DNA of 64,000 bases from an uncultured Actinomyces sp. GTDB lineage: Bacteria; Actinomycetota; Actinomycetes; Actinomycetales; Actinomycetaceae. The notes beneath the pieces were generated by a model. The model searched no databases. It had not been told where the DNA came from and worked only from the letters and a program-made list of their open reading frames with translations. Below are positions 1 to 7,879 of the stretch, in pieces. The DNA is taken from the NCBI GenBank assembly GCA_900545825.1, contig URAS01000014.1:1-64000 (forward strand), given 5' to 3'. A program made the translations under genes and the position numbers. Numbering within the stretch: the first letter of the stretch is position 1; each line of letters opens with the position of its first letter.

Positions 1-73
1 AGCGGATGACGAGACTCGAACCCGCGACCCTCACCTTGGCAAGGTGATGCTCTACCAACTGAGCTACATCCGC
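1..73 (-). tRNA. tRNA-Gly (anticodon GCC)
   Basis: Read on the minus strand this folds into a full cloverleaf: acceptor GCGGATG/CATCCGC, D-arm GCTC/GAGC, anticodon stem TCACC/GGTGA with loop TTGCCAA (anticodon GCC, glycine), and T-arm GCGGG-TTCGAGT-CTCGT. The discriminator base is at position 1. Whether CCA is encoded cannot be seen because the window ends there. Confidence 0.96.
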
Positions 74-106
74 ATGTCTTGGCCGGAACCGGTCAAGCGA
101 GATAAA

Positions 107-135
107 ACTTTAGCAGGCTTATCCGGTCCCACCAA
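107..135 (-). promoter_or_regulatory. Putative promoter of tRNA-Gly
   Basis: On the minus strand a -35-like TTGGTG (130-135) and a -10-like TAAAGT (107-112) are separated by exactly 17 bases. This would start transcription near 100, leaving a short leader before the tRNA 5' end at 73. Inferred from spacing and consensus only. Confidence 0.45.
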
Positions 136-263
136 ATCCACCTCCGCTCTCCCGAGGACGCGTTAATACCGCGGAAAAACCGGCCCTTCGAGCCCCCTGA
201 CGGCTCTCGCGTGGTGGACGCCACACCTCTCAAGGAAAGGCCAACAATGCACTCCTTGAGGAT

Positions 264-293
264 TTGGCGCTTGGTTCACTCCTCGGTTACAGT
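264..293 (+). promoter_or_regulatory. Putative promoter of tRNA-Val
   Basis: TTGGCG (264-269), an 18-base spacer and TACAGT (288-293) lie just upstream of the tRNA-Val 5' end. The rest of the 231-base gap between the two tRNAs holds only small dyads, for example CTCAAGGA at 229-236 facing TCCTTGAG at 253-260. I see no gene in it. Confidence 0.45.
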
Positions 294-304
294 TGTACCC
301 GCTT

Positions 305-379
305 GGGCGGTTGGCTCAGTGGTAGAGCGCTTCGTTCACACCGAAGAGGTCGCGGGTTCGATCCCCGCACCGCCCACCA
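305..379 (+). tRNA. tRNA-Val (anticodon CAC)
   Basis: Complete cloverleaf: acceptor GGGCGGT/ACCGCCC, D-arm GCTC/GAGC, anticodon stem CTTCG/CGAAG around loop TTCACAC (anticodon CAC, valine), T-arm GCGGG-TTCGATC-CCCGC. The discriminator A at 376 is followed by an encoded CCA (377-379). Confidence 0.97.
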
Positions 380-385
380 AGAATG

Positions 386-410
386 GCTCCCGATCGGGAG
401 CTTTTCGTTT
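386..410 (+). terminator. Terminator of tRNA-Val
   Basis: A perfect 16-base palindrome (GCTCCCGA/TCGGGAGC, 386-401) is followed directly by TTTTCGTTT. It begins seven bases after the tRNA CCA and fits an intrinsic terminator on the plus strand. Confidence 0.85.
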
Positions 411-426
411 ATCTCCCGCAGGCAGG

Positions 427-467
427 GAAACGCCCCGGCAAGCGTTCCAGACGCTCACCGGGGCGTT
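427..467 (-). terminator. Terminator of the LarA-like gene
   Basis: The 10-base arms AACGCCCCGG (429-438) and CCGGGGCGTT (458-467) enclose an inner stem AGCGT/ACGCT. On the minus strand the outer stem runs into TTTCCCT. It lies 18 bases beyond the stop codon of the minus-strand racemase gene. Confidence 0.75.
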
Positions 468-484
468 CTCAGAAAGACGAAGGC

Positions 485-1804
485 CTACTCGGGCATGAGC
501 TCGTGCTTGGCCCGGGCCTCCAGCTTGTCACGGCTGGCCCACAGGCCCGCCGAGGGCGTCGAGATGTAGTAGACCTCTTCGCCGTCGGGCATGGTGTTCC
601 AGCCGTCCTGCATGACCTCGGGGTTGTAGCGCTCGAGCGCCTCGTCGAGGTCCATGTAGTTGTAGCCGACGCCCTCGATCTCTTCCTTCGACAGCCCCTT
701 GGGCGCGTAGGTGATCGTGAAGCGCCCCTCGGACGAGCCGTGGACCAGGTGCGCGGTGCCGTGCGGGATATCCTGCATGTCCTCCTGCGTCTGGTAGAGC
801 TTGATGGCCTCGGCCTGCGAGATGTAGCCGTACTTCCGTATGAGGGCGTCGACCTCGGGCTGTTCGCCGAAGCGGACGACACCGGGCGCGATGATGAGCA
901 GCTCGCCGCCGTCCTCGATCGCCATGCGGGTGCGGTAGACCGCCTTGTTCGCCACCCAGGTCGCGTGGAACTCGTCGGCCTGCATGACGGCGACGATCTT
1001 GTGGATCGGCTTGTCGAAGGTCGTAATGTTCTGCTTCTTCGACGCCCGCGCCGCGTCGAAATATGTGTCGCGGTCGCTGCCGACGAACACGCCGGTGTGC
1101 CGTAGTTCGCCCTCGTCGTCGTACGCCATGACCAGCTGGTAGTAGACGTGGGGCAGGTCGGCGATCAGGTGGTCCTCGGCCCAGTTGAAGCAGGCACGCG
1201 TCGGCGTCAACAGGTTGCCGAGGTTGTTCTCGATACCGTAGACCGCCGAGCACATGTGCGAGGCGCCCAGCAGGCGTTTGCCGCCCAGGCCGATGAACGT
1301 GTTCTTGTTGTGGTTGGCGAAACCCAACACCTCGTGGGGGACGACGTGACCGATGTTGAGGATGAGGTCCCAGTGCTCGCCGATGAGCATCTTGTTGAGG
1401 TCGACGGGGAACGGCCAGTCGACGGCTCCCCCGGTCGCCTCTTTGACGACCTCGGCGGGGACCTCGCCGACGTTGACGACGCCGTTCTTCCAGTCGTGGG
1501 CGTGGATGTTCTGTTCGGGAATCGAGCCGAACATCCACTCGTTCATTTCTTTCGTGTGGGGGACGTGCTGGCCGAGCGTGGGGATGACGTGGACCTCCGC
1601 GCCGCGGTCGGTGAGGTAGTGCCACAGGTGCTCGGTGATCCAACCGACACCGGCGTGCGCCCTCGTAATGTCGGGCGGCAGGAGAAGAACCCGCCGCAGC
1701 TCGTCGATTTCCAGTCGCTTGATGGATTCCTCGACCATCCGTTCGGCGGCATCGAGGAGGTCTTGACGGGACAAATACTCTCGTTCAACGGTGAACCAAC
1801 TCAT
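485..1804 (-). CDS. LarA-family nickel-pincer racemase/epimerase
   Basis: A 439-residue protein matching the LarA (DUF2088) family, which uses a nickel-pincer nucleotide to racemize or epimerize 2-hydroxyacids and sugar acids. Visible marks are PPDITRAHAGVG (about 43-54), the histidine segment GQHVPH (78-83), GHVVPHEVLGF (152-162) and GLGGKRLLG with Lys176, the expected cofactor-attachment lysine. A longer reading from GTG 1849 has no good Shine-Dalgarno, while ATG 1804 has a TACAGT box six bases upstream, so I chose the ATG as a leaderless start. The gene diverges from a sugar ABC importer, suggesting that the substrate is the imported compound or a product of it. LarA homologues act on lactate, malate, gluconate and others; the substrate here is unknown. 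Confidence 0.85.
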   Translation of the reverse strand: MSWFTVEREYLSRQDLLDAAERMVEESIKRLEIDELRRVLLLPPDITRAHAGVGWITEHLWHYLTDRGAEVHVIPTLGQHVPHTKEMNEWMFGSIPEQNIHAHDWKNGVVNVGEVPAEVVKEATGGAVDWPFPVDLNKMLIGEHWDLILNIGHVVPHEVLGFANHNKNTFIGLGGKRLLGASHMCSAVYGIENNLGNLLTPTRACFNWAEDHLIADLPHVYYQLVMAYDDEGELRHTGVFVGSDRDTYFDAARASKKQNITTFDKPIHKIVAVMQADEFHATWVANKAVYRTRMAIEDGGELLIIAPGVVRFGEQPEVDALIRKYGYISQAEAIKLYQTQEDMQDIPHGTAHLVHGSSEGRFTITYAPKGLSKEEIEGVGYNYMDLDEALERYNPEVMQDGWNTMPDGEEVYYISTPSAGLWASRDKLEARAKHELMPE

Positions 1805-1810
1805 GATTTG

Positions 1811-1874
1811 ACTGTACGGGGCGACTACTCCCTTCGGAGGTGTTGCCACTTATTTCCGCGCGTGTGCGCACGCG
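1811..1874. promoter_or_regulatory. LarA-like gene promoter and palindrome
   Basis: Minus-strand TACAGT (1811-1816) precedes the racemase ATG by six bases. Further upstream CGCGTG (1859-1864) and CACGCG (1869-1874) flank TGCG and contain the perfect 8-mer GTGCGCAC. The palindrome lies between the divergent racemase and ABC operon, a plausible site for a LacI-type or similar regulator. No regulator gene is adjacent. The rest of the gap to 2040 shows no convincing -35/-10 pair for the ABC operon. Confidence 0.35.
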
Positions 1875-2040
1875 TCCTCTGCAGTGTTTCGGCAGCGCCC
1901 CGTCCCCTCCAGCGATTCGGCAGATTCTTTCAAAAGATCAGTGATGAAAACCACTGCCATGTACCCTAGGGGCAGTCGGTTGACACCGAGAACCCCAATG
2001 CCGTGGCGCTCGTTGCGGCGACAACAAGAAAGGCATAACC

Positions 2041-3279
2041 ATGCGCAAGATGACTCGGGTCGTCGCTGGCGCGGTGACGGCAGCACTGTTGCTGCCCCTG
2101 GCCGCGTGTGGCGGATCGGGCTCGGATTCGGGCTCGAGCGACAGCAAGGAGCTCAACCTGCTGGTGCCCGTCTACTCCGACGCCACCAAGGGTTTGTGGC
2201 AGGGCATCATCAAGGACTTCGAGAAGGAACACTCCGACATCAAGGTGAACCTCGAGGTCCAGTCGTGGGAAGACATCAACACGGTCATCACGACGAAGAT
2301 CCAAAACAAGCAGGCCCCCGACATCCTCAACATCGACTCGTTCACCTCGTTTGCCGATGACGAACTTCTCTACCCGGCGAAGGACGTCGTGTCGAAGGAG
2401 ACGATGGACAAGTTCCCGGAGAACTTCAAGAAGAACGCGACGATGGACGGCACCCAGTATGGGCTCCCCCTCATCGCCTCGGTCCGCGCCCTCTTCTACA
2501 ACAAGGACCTGTTCGCCAAGGCCGGCATCGCCGAACCCCCGAAGACGTGGGACGAGCTCGAAGCCGACGCGCTGAAGATCAAGGCCCTCGGCGGCGTCGA
2601 CGGCTACGGCATGCCGCTTGGCAACGAGGAAGCCCAGGGCGAGACCGCGATCTGGTTCTTCGGCAACGGCGGCTCGTTCGGCAACGACAAGAAGATCACG
2701 ATCGATACGCCCAAGAACGTCGAGGCCGCGACCTTCATGAAGAAGCTCATCGACGAGGGCGCCACCGAGCCGAACCCCGGCTCGTCGCAGCGTACCCCGC
2801 TCGGCCAGACGTTCTTCCAGGGCAAGGTCGGCATGGTCGTCGGCCTGCCGCCCTACATCAACTTCATCAAGGAGAAGAACCCGAGCCTCAACTACGGTAT
2901 CGCGCCGATTCCGACGAAGGACGGACACGCGATGACCCTGGGCGTCGCCGACCACCTCATGGCCTTCGACAACGGGAAGGACAAGCAGGAGGCGATCAAG
3001 ACCTTCCTCGACTACTTCTACTCCGACGAGGTCTACCAGAAGTTCGTCGACACCGAGGGCTTTATCCCCGTGACGAAGCCGGTCCTCGAGAACCTCAAGG
3101 ACAAGGACTCGATCAAGGACTTCGTCCCGCTCATCGACTCCGCCCAGTTCTACCCCTTCACCAACCCGAAGTGGCAGGCCACGCAGGGCGCACTGCAGTC
3201 CCAGATGGGCCAGCTAGGCCAGGGCGCCGACCCGGCCAAGCTGTTGAAGGACATCCAGTCGAAGGCTGACTCCGACTAA
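2041..3279 (+). CDS. Carbohydrate ABC transporter substrate-binding lipoprotein
   Basis: A 412-residue extracellular solute-binding protein of family 1 (MalE-like). The N-terminus is a lipoprotein signal: basic MRKMTR, a hydrophobic run, then lipobox LAAC with the lipidated Cys at residue 23 and a Gly/Ser-rich tether. AAGAAAGG about eight bases before the ATG is the ribosome-binding site. It heads an operon with two permeases. A strong hairpin after its stop probably raises binding-protein yield over permease. The ligand is presumably a sugar, oligosaccharide or sugar acid; the sequence does not say which. No ATPase subunit is encoded in the operon. Confidence 0.93.
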   Translation: MRKMTRVVAGAVTAALLLPLAACGGSGSDSGSSDSKELNLLVPVYSDATKGLWQGIIKDFEKEHSDIKVNLEVQSWEDINTVITTKIQNKQAPDILNIDSFTSFADDELLYPAKDVVSKETMDKFPENFKKNATMDGTQYGLPLIASVRALFYNKDLFAKAGIAEPPKTWDELEADALKIKALGGVDGYGMPLGNEEAQGETAIWFFGNGGSFGNDKKITIDTPKNVEAATFMKKLIDEGATEPNPGSSQRTPLGQTFFQGKVGMVVGLPPYINFIKEKNPSLNYGIAPIPTKDGHAMTLGVADHLMAFDNGKDKQEAIKTFLDYFYSDEVYQKFVDTEGFIPVTKPVLENLKDKDSIKDFVPLIDSAQFYPFTNPKWQATQGALQSQMGQLGQGADPAKLLKDIQSKADSD

Positions 3280-3287
3280 TCGCTGGC

Positions 3288-3319
3288 GGTGGGGGCGGAA
3301 GGGTTCTTTCGCCCCCACC
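3288..3319 (+). promoter_or_regulatory. Intra-operon hairpin after binding-protein gene
   Basis: The arms GGTGGGGGCG (3288-3297) and CGCCCCCACC (3310-3319) extend inward by three pairs (one G-U) to about 13 bp, with loop GGGTTC. There is no T tract. It lies between binding protein and permease, where such stem-loops typically stabilise the upstream mRNA or partly attenuate transcription so that binding protein exceeds permease. Confidence 0.65.
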
Positions 3320-3340
3320 CCGTCTCTTAAAGGCATATCC

Positions 3341-4255
3341 ATGGCTCGCACACCCCACCGCACGGAACGAGGCACGTGGCGCGATAGTCTCGCCGCCCTC
3401 CCGTGGCTCGCTCCAGTCCTCGTGTTGATCATCGGCGTCGTCGCCTTCCCGGCGGGCGTCATGATCGTCAACTCGACACGCAAGATCTCGAAGTCCGGCA
3501 TCGTCAAAGGCTCAGTGGGCGCCGAAAACTATCGGCACATCTTCTCGCTTCCCGAGCTGCCCCGCGTCCTCGCCAACACCGTCATCTGGGTCGTCGTGGT
3601 CGTCGTCTTCACGATCATCATTTCGCTCGCCCTCGCCGAGCTCCTCAACAAGGCGTTCCCCGGTCGCCAGATCGTCCGCCTCGCCGTTGTCGTCCCCTGG
3701 GCGGCGTCGGTCATCATGACGACGACGGTGGCCTACTATTCGTTGGAGCCGCGCCTGGGCATCCTCAACAAGGTCTTCCACAACCTGGGGCTTACGGCGT
3801 CGGATCAGGTGGGCTTCACGAAGACCGCAACGTCGGCGTTTATCGTCGCCATCATCATCGCGATCTTCGTTTCGCTGCCGTTTACGACCTACACGATCCT
3901 CGCCGGCCTGCAGGCCGTGCCGCGTGACATTCTCGAGGCCGCCCAGATCGACGGCGCCGGCCGTTTCCGCACGTACTTCGGTGTCGTCCTCCCCCAGCTG
4001 AGGCCGGCGGTCGCCACCGCGACGGTCATCAACATCATCAACGTGTTCAACTCGCTGCCGATTCTGCGGACGATCACCGGGCCCGTTCCCGGCAACGACG
4101 CCGACACGACGACGACGCTGATCTTCAAGATCATCCAGAACGACCGCCACATCGACTGGGCCTCCGCCCTCTCGGTCGTCAACTTCGTCATCGTGATCGT
4201 CATCATCGCGATCTACACGATCGTCGTTAAACCCATGAAGCAGGTGGATGACTGA
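3341..4255 (+). CDS. Sugar ABC transporter permease, MalF-type
   Basis: A 304-residue inner-membrane permease with about six hydrophobic segments starting at residue 17. The cytoplasmic EAA loop that contacts the ATPase is clear at 199-222 (EAAQIDGAG followed by LPQLRP). AAAGG eight bases before the ATG serves as ribosome-binding site. It pairs with the next permease, whose ATG overlaps this stop by one base (TGATG), indicating translational coupling. Confidence 0.93.
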   Translation: MARTPHRTERGTWRDSLAALPWLAPVLVLIIGVVAFPAGVMIVNSTRKISKSGIVKGSVGAENYRHIFSLPELPRVLANTVIWVVVVVVFTIIISLALAELLNKAFPGRQIVRLAVVVPWAASVIMTTTVAYYSLEPRLGILNKVFHNLGLTASDQVGFTKTATSAFIVAIIIAIFVSLPFTTYTILAGLQAVPRDILEAAQIDGAGRFRTYFGVVLPQLRPAVATATVINIINVFNSLPILRTITGPVPGNDADTTTTLIFKIIQNDRHIDWASALSVVNFVIVIVIIAIYTIVVKPMKQVDD

Positions 4256-5166
4256 TGGCCGCTACTACTCCCGACACGATGGTTGCCCCCTCGAAGAAGC
4301 CCTCCTGGCGCGAGCGCTACTCGGACGGCTCCGGCCCCGGGCAGAAGCCCCACATGGGGTTGCGGATTCTTGCCGGCGCAGTCGTCTTCGTTGTCTTCAT
4401 CCTCCCCTACCTCTATATGGTGACGTCCTCGCTCAAGCCAAAGAAAGAGGCGACGAGCGTCGACCCCCATTTCTTCCCGCAGCACTGGCAGTTCGAGAAC
4501 TACCAGACGATGTGGACGACGCCCGAGACGCCGGTGTTCGACAACCTCATCTCGACGCTCGTCATCTCGATTTCGGCGACGCTGCTCGTCCTCGTCGTCG
4601 CGATGCCGGCGGCCTATTACACGGCCCGCTTCCGGTTCCCGGGGCGTGGGGTCTTCCTGTTCTGCGTCCTCCTCACCCAGATGCTCCAGCCGGCTGTCCT
4701 CGTCGCGGGCCTCATGCGTGAGTTTGTGGCGATCGGGCTGCAGGACACGTGGATGGCGATGATCCTCGTCAATTCGGCGTTTAACCTGTCGTTCGCTACG
4801 TGGATCATGCATTCGTTCTTCGCGTCGGTTCCCAAGGAGATCGACGACGCCGCCCAGATCGACGGCGCGGGTCGGTGGACCGTCCTGACGAAGGTCAACC
4901 TGCCGCTCGTGTGGCCCGGCATCGTCACGGCCGTGATCTTCACGTTCGTCGCGGCGTGGAACGAATTTGCCGCTTCGCTGGTCATCCTGTCTTCTGCCGA
5001 GAAGCAGCCCCTCTCGGTCGCGCTGACGAAGTTCATCGGCCAGTACGACACGTCGTGGCAATACGTGTTCGGCGTGTCGGTGGTGGCGATCATCCCCGTC
5101 GTCATCCTCTTCGCGTGCATCGAGAAGCGTCTGGTCGCGGGCCTCACCACGGGCTCGATCAAATAG
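4255..5166 (+). CDS. Sugar ABC transporter permease, MalG-type
   Basis: A 303-residue second permease. A cytoplasmic N-terminal tail of about 36 residues precedes six predicted membrane segments, with the EAA loop at 197-220 (DDAAQIDGAG then LPLVWP). It forms the translocation pore with the upstream permease. The operon ends here without a MalK/MsmK ATPase, so the pair probably uses a shared ATPase encoded elsewhere, as in many Gram-positive carbohydrate importers. Confidence 0.93.
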   Translation: MAATTPDTMVAPSKKPSWRERYSDGSGPGQKPHMGLRILAGAVVFVVFILPYLYMVTSSLKPKKEATSVDPHFFPQHWQFENYQTMWTTPETPVFDNLISTLVISISATLLVLVVAMPAAYYTARFRFPGRGVFLFCVLLTQMLQPAVLVAGLMREFVAIGLQDTWMAMILVNSAFNLSFATWIMHSFFASVPKEIDDAAQIDGAGRWTVLTKVNLPLVWPGIVTAVIFTFVAAWNEFAASLVILSSAEKQPLSVALTKFIGQYDTSWQYVFGVSVVAIIPVVILFACIEKRLVAGLTTGSIK

Positions 5167-5178
5167 GGCACTCATGCA

Positions 5179-5220
5179 CGTGGGCCCCGGATCCCCCTCC
5201 CCAGGGATCCGGGGCCCACG
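5179..5220. terminator. Bidirectional hairpin between ABC operon and ADH
   Basis: A perfect 17-bp stem (5179-5195 with 5204-5220) and an 8-base loop lie between the convergent permease and alcohol dehydrogenase genes. No T run follows on either strand. By position it should stop both transcripts. Confidence 0.65.
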
Positions 5221-5235
5221 CGTTCCCCGCCTCCC

Positions 5236-6249
5236 CTAGACGGCGAGGAACACCTTGGTCGCTTCGCGGCGATCCATGAGGTCATAGCCGCGCGCGGCCT
5301 CGTCGAGCGGCACGGTCGCGTCAAAGACCGCGCCGGGGTTGTAGCGGTCGTTCGCGATGTCGTCGACGAGGTCGGGCAGATAGTTCCGCACCGGCGCCGG
5401 GCCGCCGAGCAGGTGGATTTCCTTGAAGAACAGGTCCATGCCCGTGAGGGTGACGTCGTGGCTGACCCCGACGAACCCGACGTAGCCACCCGGGCGGGTG
5501 GCCCCGATGGCCTGGTTCATCGACGCCTGATTGCCGACGGCCTCGACGACGCACTCGGCACCCAGGCCGTGCGTCAGCTCGCGGACCGCCTCGATGCCGT
5601 CCTCGCCGCGCTCGGGAATGATGTCGGTGGCCCCGAATTCGCGGGCCAGCTGCGAGCGCTTCTCGTGCCGCGACATGGCGATGATTCGCTCGGCGCCCAG
5701 GCGCTTCGACGCCAGCACCGCCGACAGGCCGACGGCGCCGTCGCCGACGACGGCCACGGTCTTGCCCGGCCCGACGCTCGCCGCGACCGCGCCGAACCAT
5801 CCGGTCCCGAGGACGTCGGAGGCCGCAAGGTAGGACTTGAGGTGATCGCCCGTGGGGACCTCGGGCAGCTTGACGAGGGTGCCGTCGGCCAGCGCCACCC
5901 GGGTGTACTCGGCCTGGGAGGCGTTCTTGAACTCGCCGTTGACGCAACGCGACGGGAAGCCCGCGCGGCAGATCTCGCAGGTGCCGCACGACAGGCAGAA
6001 TGACCCAACGACGGGATCGCCCGGCTTGACGGTCTTGACGTCCGCGCCGACTTCTTCGACGATCCCGACGTATTCGTGGCCCATCGGCGCATGGTCGACG
6101 GGCTCGGCGCCGCGGTACGGCCACAGGTCGGACCCGCAGATGCAGGTGCCCGTCACCTTGATGATGGCGTCGGTCGGCTGGATGATCCGGGGCATCTCGA
6201 CGTCGCGAACCTCGACGACACCCGGCTTCACCATGATGACTCCGCGCAT
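5236..6249 (-). CDS. Zinc-dependent alcohol dehydrogenase (FDH-like)
   Basis: A 337-residue medium-chain dehydrogenase. Catalytic zinc ligands are expected at Cys38 (CICGSD) and His58-Glu59 (GHEY). The structural-zinc lobe is complete: Cys88, 91, 94 and 102 with canonical spacing. The NAD(P) fold shows VVGDGAVGLSA. The opening MRGVIMVKPG and CGSDLWPYRG resemble the actinobacterial formaldehyde-dehydrogenase-like group, but the substrate is not shown. I chose ATG 6249 because AAGGAGGAG lies five bases upstream; the longer reading adds nine residues without support. It is divergent from a MerR regulator, pointing to induction by an aldehyde or other electrophile. Confidence 0.9.
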   Translation of the reverse strand: MRGVIMVKPGVVEVRDVEMPRIIQPTDAIIKVTGTCICGSDLWPYRGAEPVDHAPMGHEYVGIVEEVGADVKTVKPGDPVVGSFCLSCGTCEICRAGFPSRCVNGEFKNASQAEYTRVALADGTLVKLPEVPTGDHLKSYLAASDVLGTGWFGAVAASVGPGKTVAVVGDGAVGLSAVLASKRLGAERIIAMSRHEKRSQLAREFGATDIIPERGEDGIEAVRELTHGLGAECVVEAVGNQASMNQAIGATRPGGYVGFVGVSHDVTLTGMDLFFKEIHLLGGPAPVRNYLPDLVDDIANDRYNPGAVFDATVPLDEAARGYDLMDRREATKVFLAV

Positions 6250-6288
6250 GCTCTCCTCCTTGCTCGATACCTGCATGCATACGCACCG

Positions 6289-6319
6289 ACTGTATGAGTT
6301 AAAGTGAGGTCGAGGGCAA
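6289..6319 (-). promoter_or_regulatory. MerR-type promoter of the alcohol dehydrogenase
   Basis: On the minus strand a -35 TTGCCC (6314-6319) and a -10 TACAGT (6289-6294) are separated by 19 bases. This overlong spacer is the hallmark of promoters activated by MerR proteins through DNA distortion. The spacer contains an imperfect dyad (ACCTCA, then AACTCA). The divergent MerR gene begins 16 bases away, so the same site probably also controls the regulator. Confidence 0.65.
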
Positions 6320-6334
6320 GCCTAAGGAGTCCAT

Positions 6335-6844
6335 ATGTCAGATTCGGTGCCGCAACCAGCGGGAGACCGCACGTACTCGATCAGTGACGCCGCCGCGATG
6401 GTTGGCGCCACACCGTCGGCGTTGCGGTACTACGAACGCGAGGGGCTCCTCCCTAACCTCAATCACGCTGACGGCACGACGCGCCGTTACACGACCGACG
6501 ACCTGTCGGCCCTTGCCCTCATCATGTGTATGAAAGAGACGGGGATGCCTCTGGCCCAAATCCGCCAGTTTATGGTGCTGGCGGCCGAGGGCGATTCGAC
6601 GATTGACGAGCGTCTCGTCATCATGGCGAAACATCGCGCCCACGTCGAAAACCAAATCGATGAACTGCGCCACTACCTGGCCGTCCTCGACTACAAGCTC
6701 TGGTTCTACTCGACCTGTCAGGCCGAGGGCACCTGCGACCGCCTGCGCGCGGAAGGGCTCGACGCCGTTCCGCCGCAGCACAAGGAAGCGGCGCAGTCGC
6801 TTCACACGACACCCGACAGTATCGCGCGGACCTCTCGGTCCTAA
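6335..6844 (+). CDS. MerR-family regulator, divergent to the ADH gene
   Basis: A 169-residue MerR regulator: winged helix-turn-helix at about 14-80 with the family signature LRYYEREGLLP, then a dimerisation helix (about 95-140). The effector region has Cys at about 128 and 133 (CQAEGTC), which could be redox- or electrophile-reactive. AAGGAG seven bases before the ATG is a good ribosome-binding site. The arrangement matches AdhR/NmlR-type regulators that activate a neighbouring aldehyde or alcohol dehydrogenase. The link is inferred from the divergent layout and the 19-base-spaced promoter. Confidence 0.88.
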   Translation: MSDSVPQPAGDRTYSISDAAAMVGATPSALRYYEREGLLPNLNHADGTTRRYTTDDLSALALIMCMKETGMPLAQIRQFMVLAAEGDSTIDERLVIMAKHRAHVENQIDELRHYLAVLDYKLWFYSTCQAEGTCDRLRAEGLDAVPPQHKEAAQSLHTTPDSIARTSRS

Positions 6845-6862
6845 CCTAGAAAGATTCTCTCC

Positions 6863-7780
6863 ATGGGTTCACTGATTTCAACGGTGATTATCATCGTCAT
6901 CGTTGTTCTTCTCCTTGCCAGTTCGCTCTTCGTCGTCAAGCAACAGACGGCGTACGTCATCGAGCGCCTGGGGAAGTTCAACCGCGTTGCCCGCCCGGGC
7001 CTCAACATCAAGATCCCGGTCATCGAGCGCATCGCCAAGAAGGTCGAGCTGCGTATCCGTCAGCTCGACATCACGGTCGAGACGAAGACCCACGACAACG
7101 TCTTCGTCACGATCCCCGTTTCCGTCCAGTACCAGGTGTCAAACGCCGAGGACTCCTACTACCGTCTGGCGTCGCCCTCGCAGCAGATCACGGCGTACGT
7201 CTTCGACCGCGTCCGTTCGTCGCTGTCGCAACTCGACCTCGACGATGCGTTCTCGTCGAAGGACCGCATCGCCCGCGAGATCGAGCTCACCCTTTCGCAG
7301 GAGATGGAGGGCTATGGCTTCAAGATCGTCAACACGCTCGTCACCGATATCAACCCGGATCCGACGGTGCGGGCGTCGATGAACTCAATCAATGCGGCCC
7401 AGCGTGAACGTGAGGCGGCGATCTCGCTGGCCGAGGCCGAGAAGATCAAGGTCGTCAAGCAGGCCGAGGCCGAGGCCGAGTACAAGAAGCTCCAGGGTGA
7501 GGGCATCGCCAACCAGCGCAAGGCGATCGTCGAGGGCCTCGTCGAGCAGTACGAGTCCCTGCGTGACGCCGGCATCGGCGACGAGGCGCAGCAGATGCTT
7601 CTCCTCACGCAGTATTTCGACACGCTGCAGGAAGTTGCCAAATCGTCGAACACCCAGACCCTGCTGCTGCCCTCGAACCCCTCGGGCGTTTCCGAGGCCC
7701 TCAGCGAGATCCGCAACTCACTGCTGGCCAGCGGTTTGGCCATCAACCAGAGCAAGGGGGCCCACGTGGCCGACCAGTAG
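6863..7780 (+). CDS. qmcA: SPFH/Band 7 (stomatin-like) membrane protein
   Basis: A 305-residue protein with a single N-terminal membrane anchor (about 5-25), an SPFH/Band 7 domain (about 25-185: ERLGKFNRVARPGLN, then VSVQYQV), a charged coiled-coil rich in Ala-Glu-Lys (about 175-230) and a short tail. This is the QmcA/HflC/paraslipin type that scaffolds membrane microdomains or regulates membrane proteases. It follows the MerR gene by 18 bases with only a weak ribosome-binding site. No NfeD partner is adjacent. The precise role cannot be told. Confidence 0.9.
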   Translation: MGSLISTVIIIVIVVLLLASSLFVVKQQTAYVIERLGKFNRVARPGLNIKIPVIERIAKKVELRIRQLDITVETKTHDNVFVTIPVSVQYQVSNAEDSYYRLASPSQQITAYVFDRVRSSLSQLDLDDAFSSKDRIAREIELTLSQEMEGYGFKIVNTLVTDINPDPTVRASMNSINAAQREREAAISLAEAEKIKVVKQAEAEAEYKKLQGEGIANQRKAIVEGLVEQYESLRDAGIGDEAQQMLLLTQYFDTLQEVAKSSNTQTLLLPSNPSGVSEALSEIRNSLLASGLAINQSKGAHVADQ

Positions 7781-7802
7781 TCGGGACCACCCAACAGCTC
7801 GA

Positions 7803-7879
7803 GAACTCGCCCGGTGGGCGCGTCACCACGCCGATATTTGGTTCTTCTTTTCCGGCGGACGCGCTTACCGGGCGAGTTC
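7803..7879. repeat. 22-bp inverted repeat upstream of glgX
   Basis: Arms at 7803-7824 and 7858-7879 pair over 22 positions: a perfect outer 13 bp (GAACTCGCCCGGT), two positions that become G-U in RNA, and a perfect inner seven. They enclose a 33-base loop containing the only pyrimidine-rich AT patch here. The right arm ends six bases before a -10-like TACCTT (7885-7890), itself five bases before the glgX ATG. It could act as a qmcA terminator without T tract, an RNA switch, or paired operator sites. Confidence 0.75.

Noticed and set aside
211..1105. Open frames around the tRNA-Val gene and opposite the racemase
   Set aside because: They read through the tRNA and its terminator, and the 383-1105 frame is antisense to the LarA-like gene.
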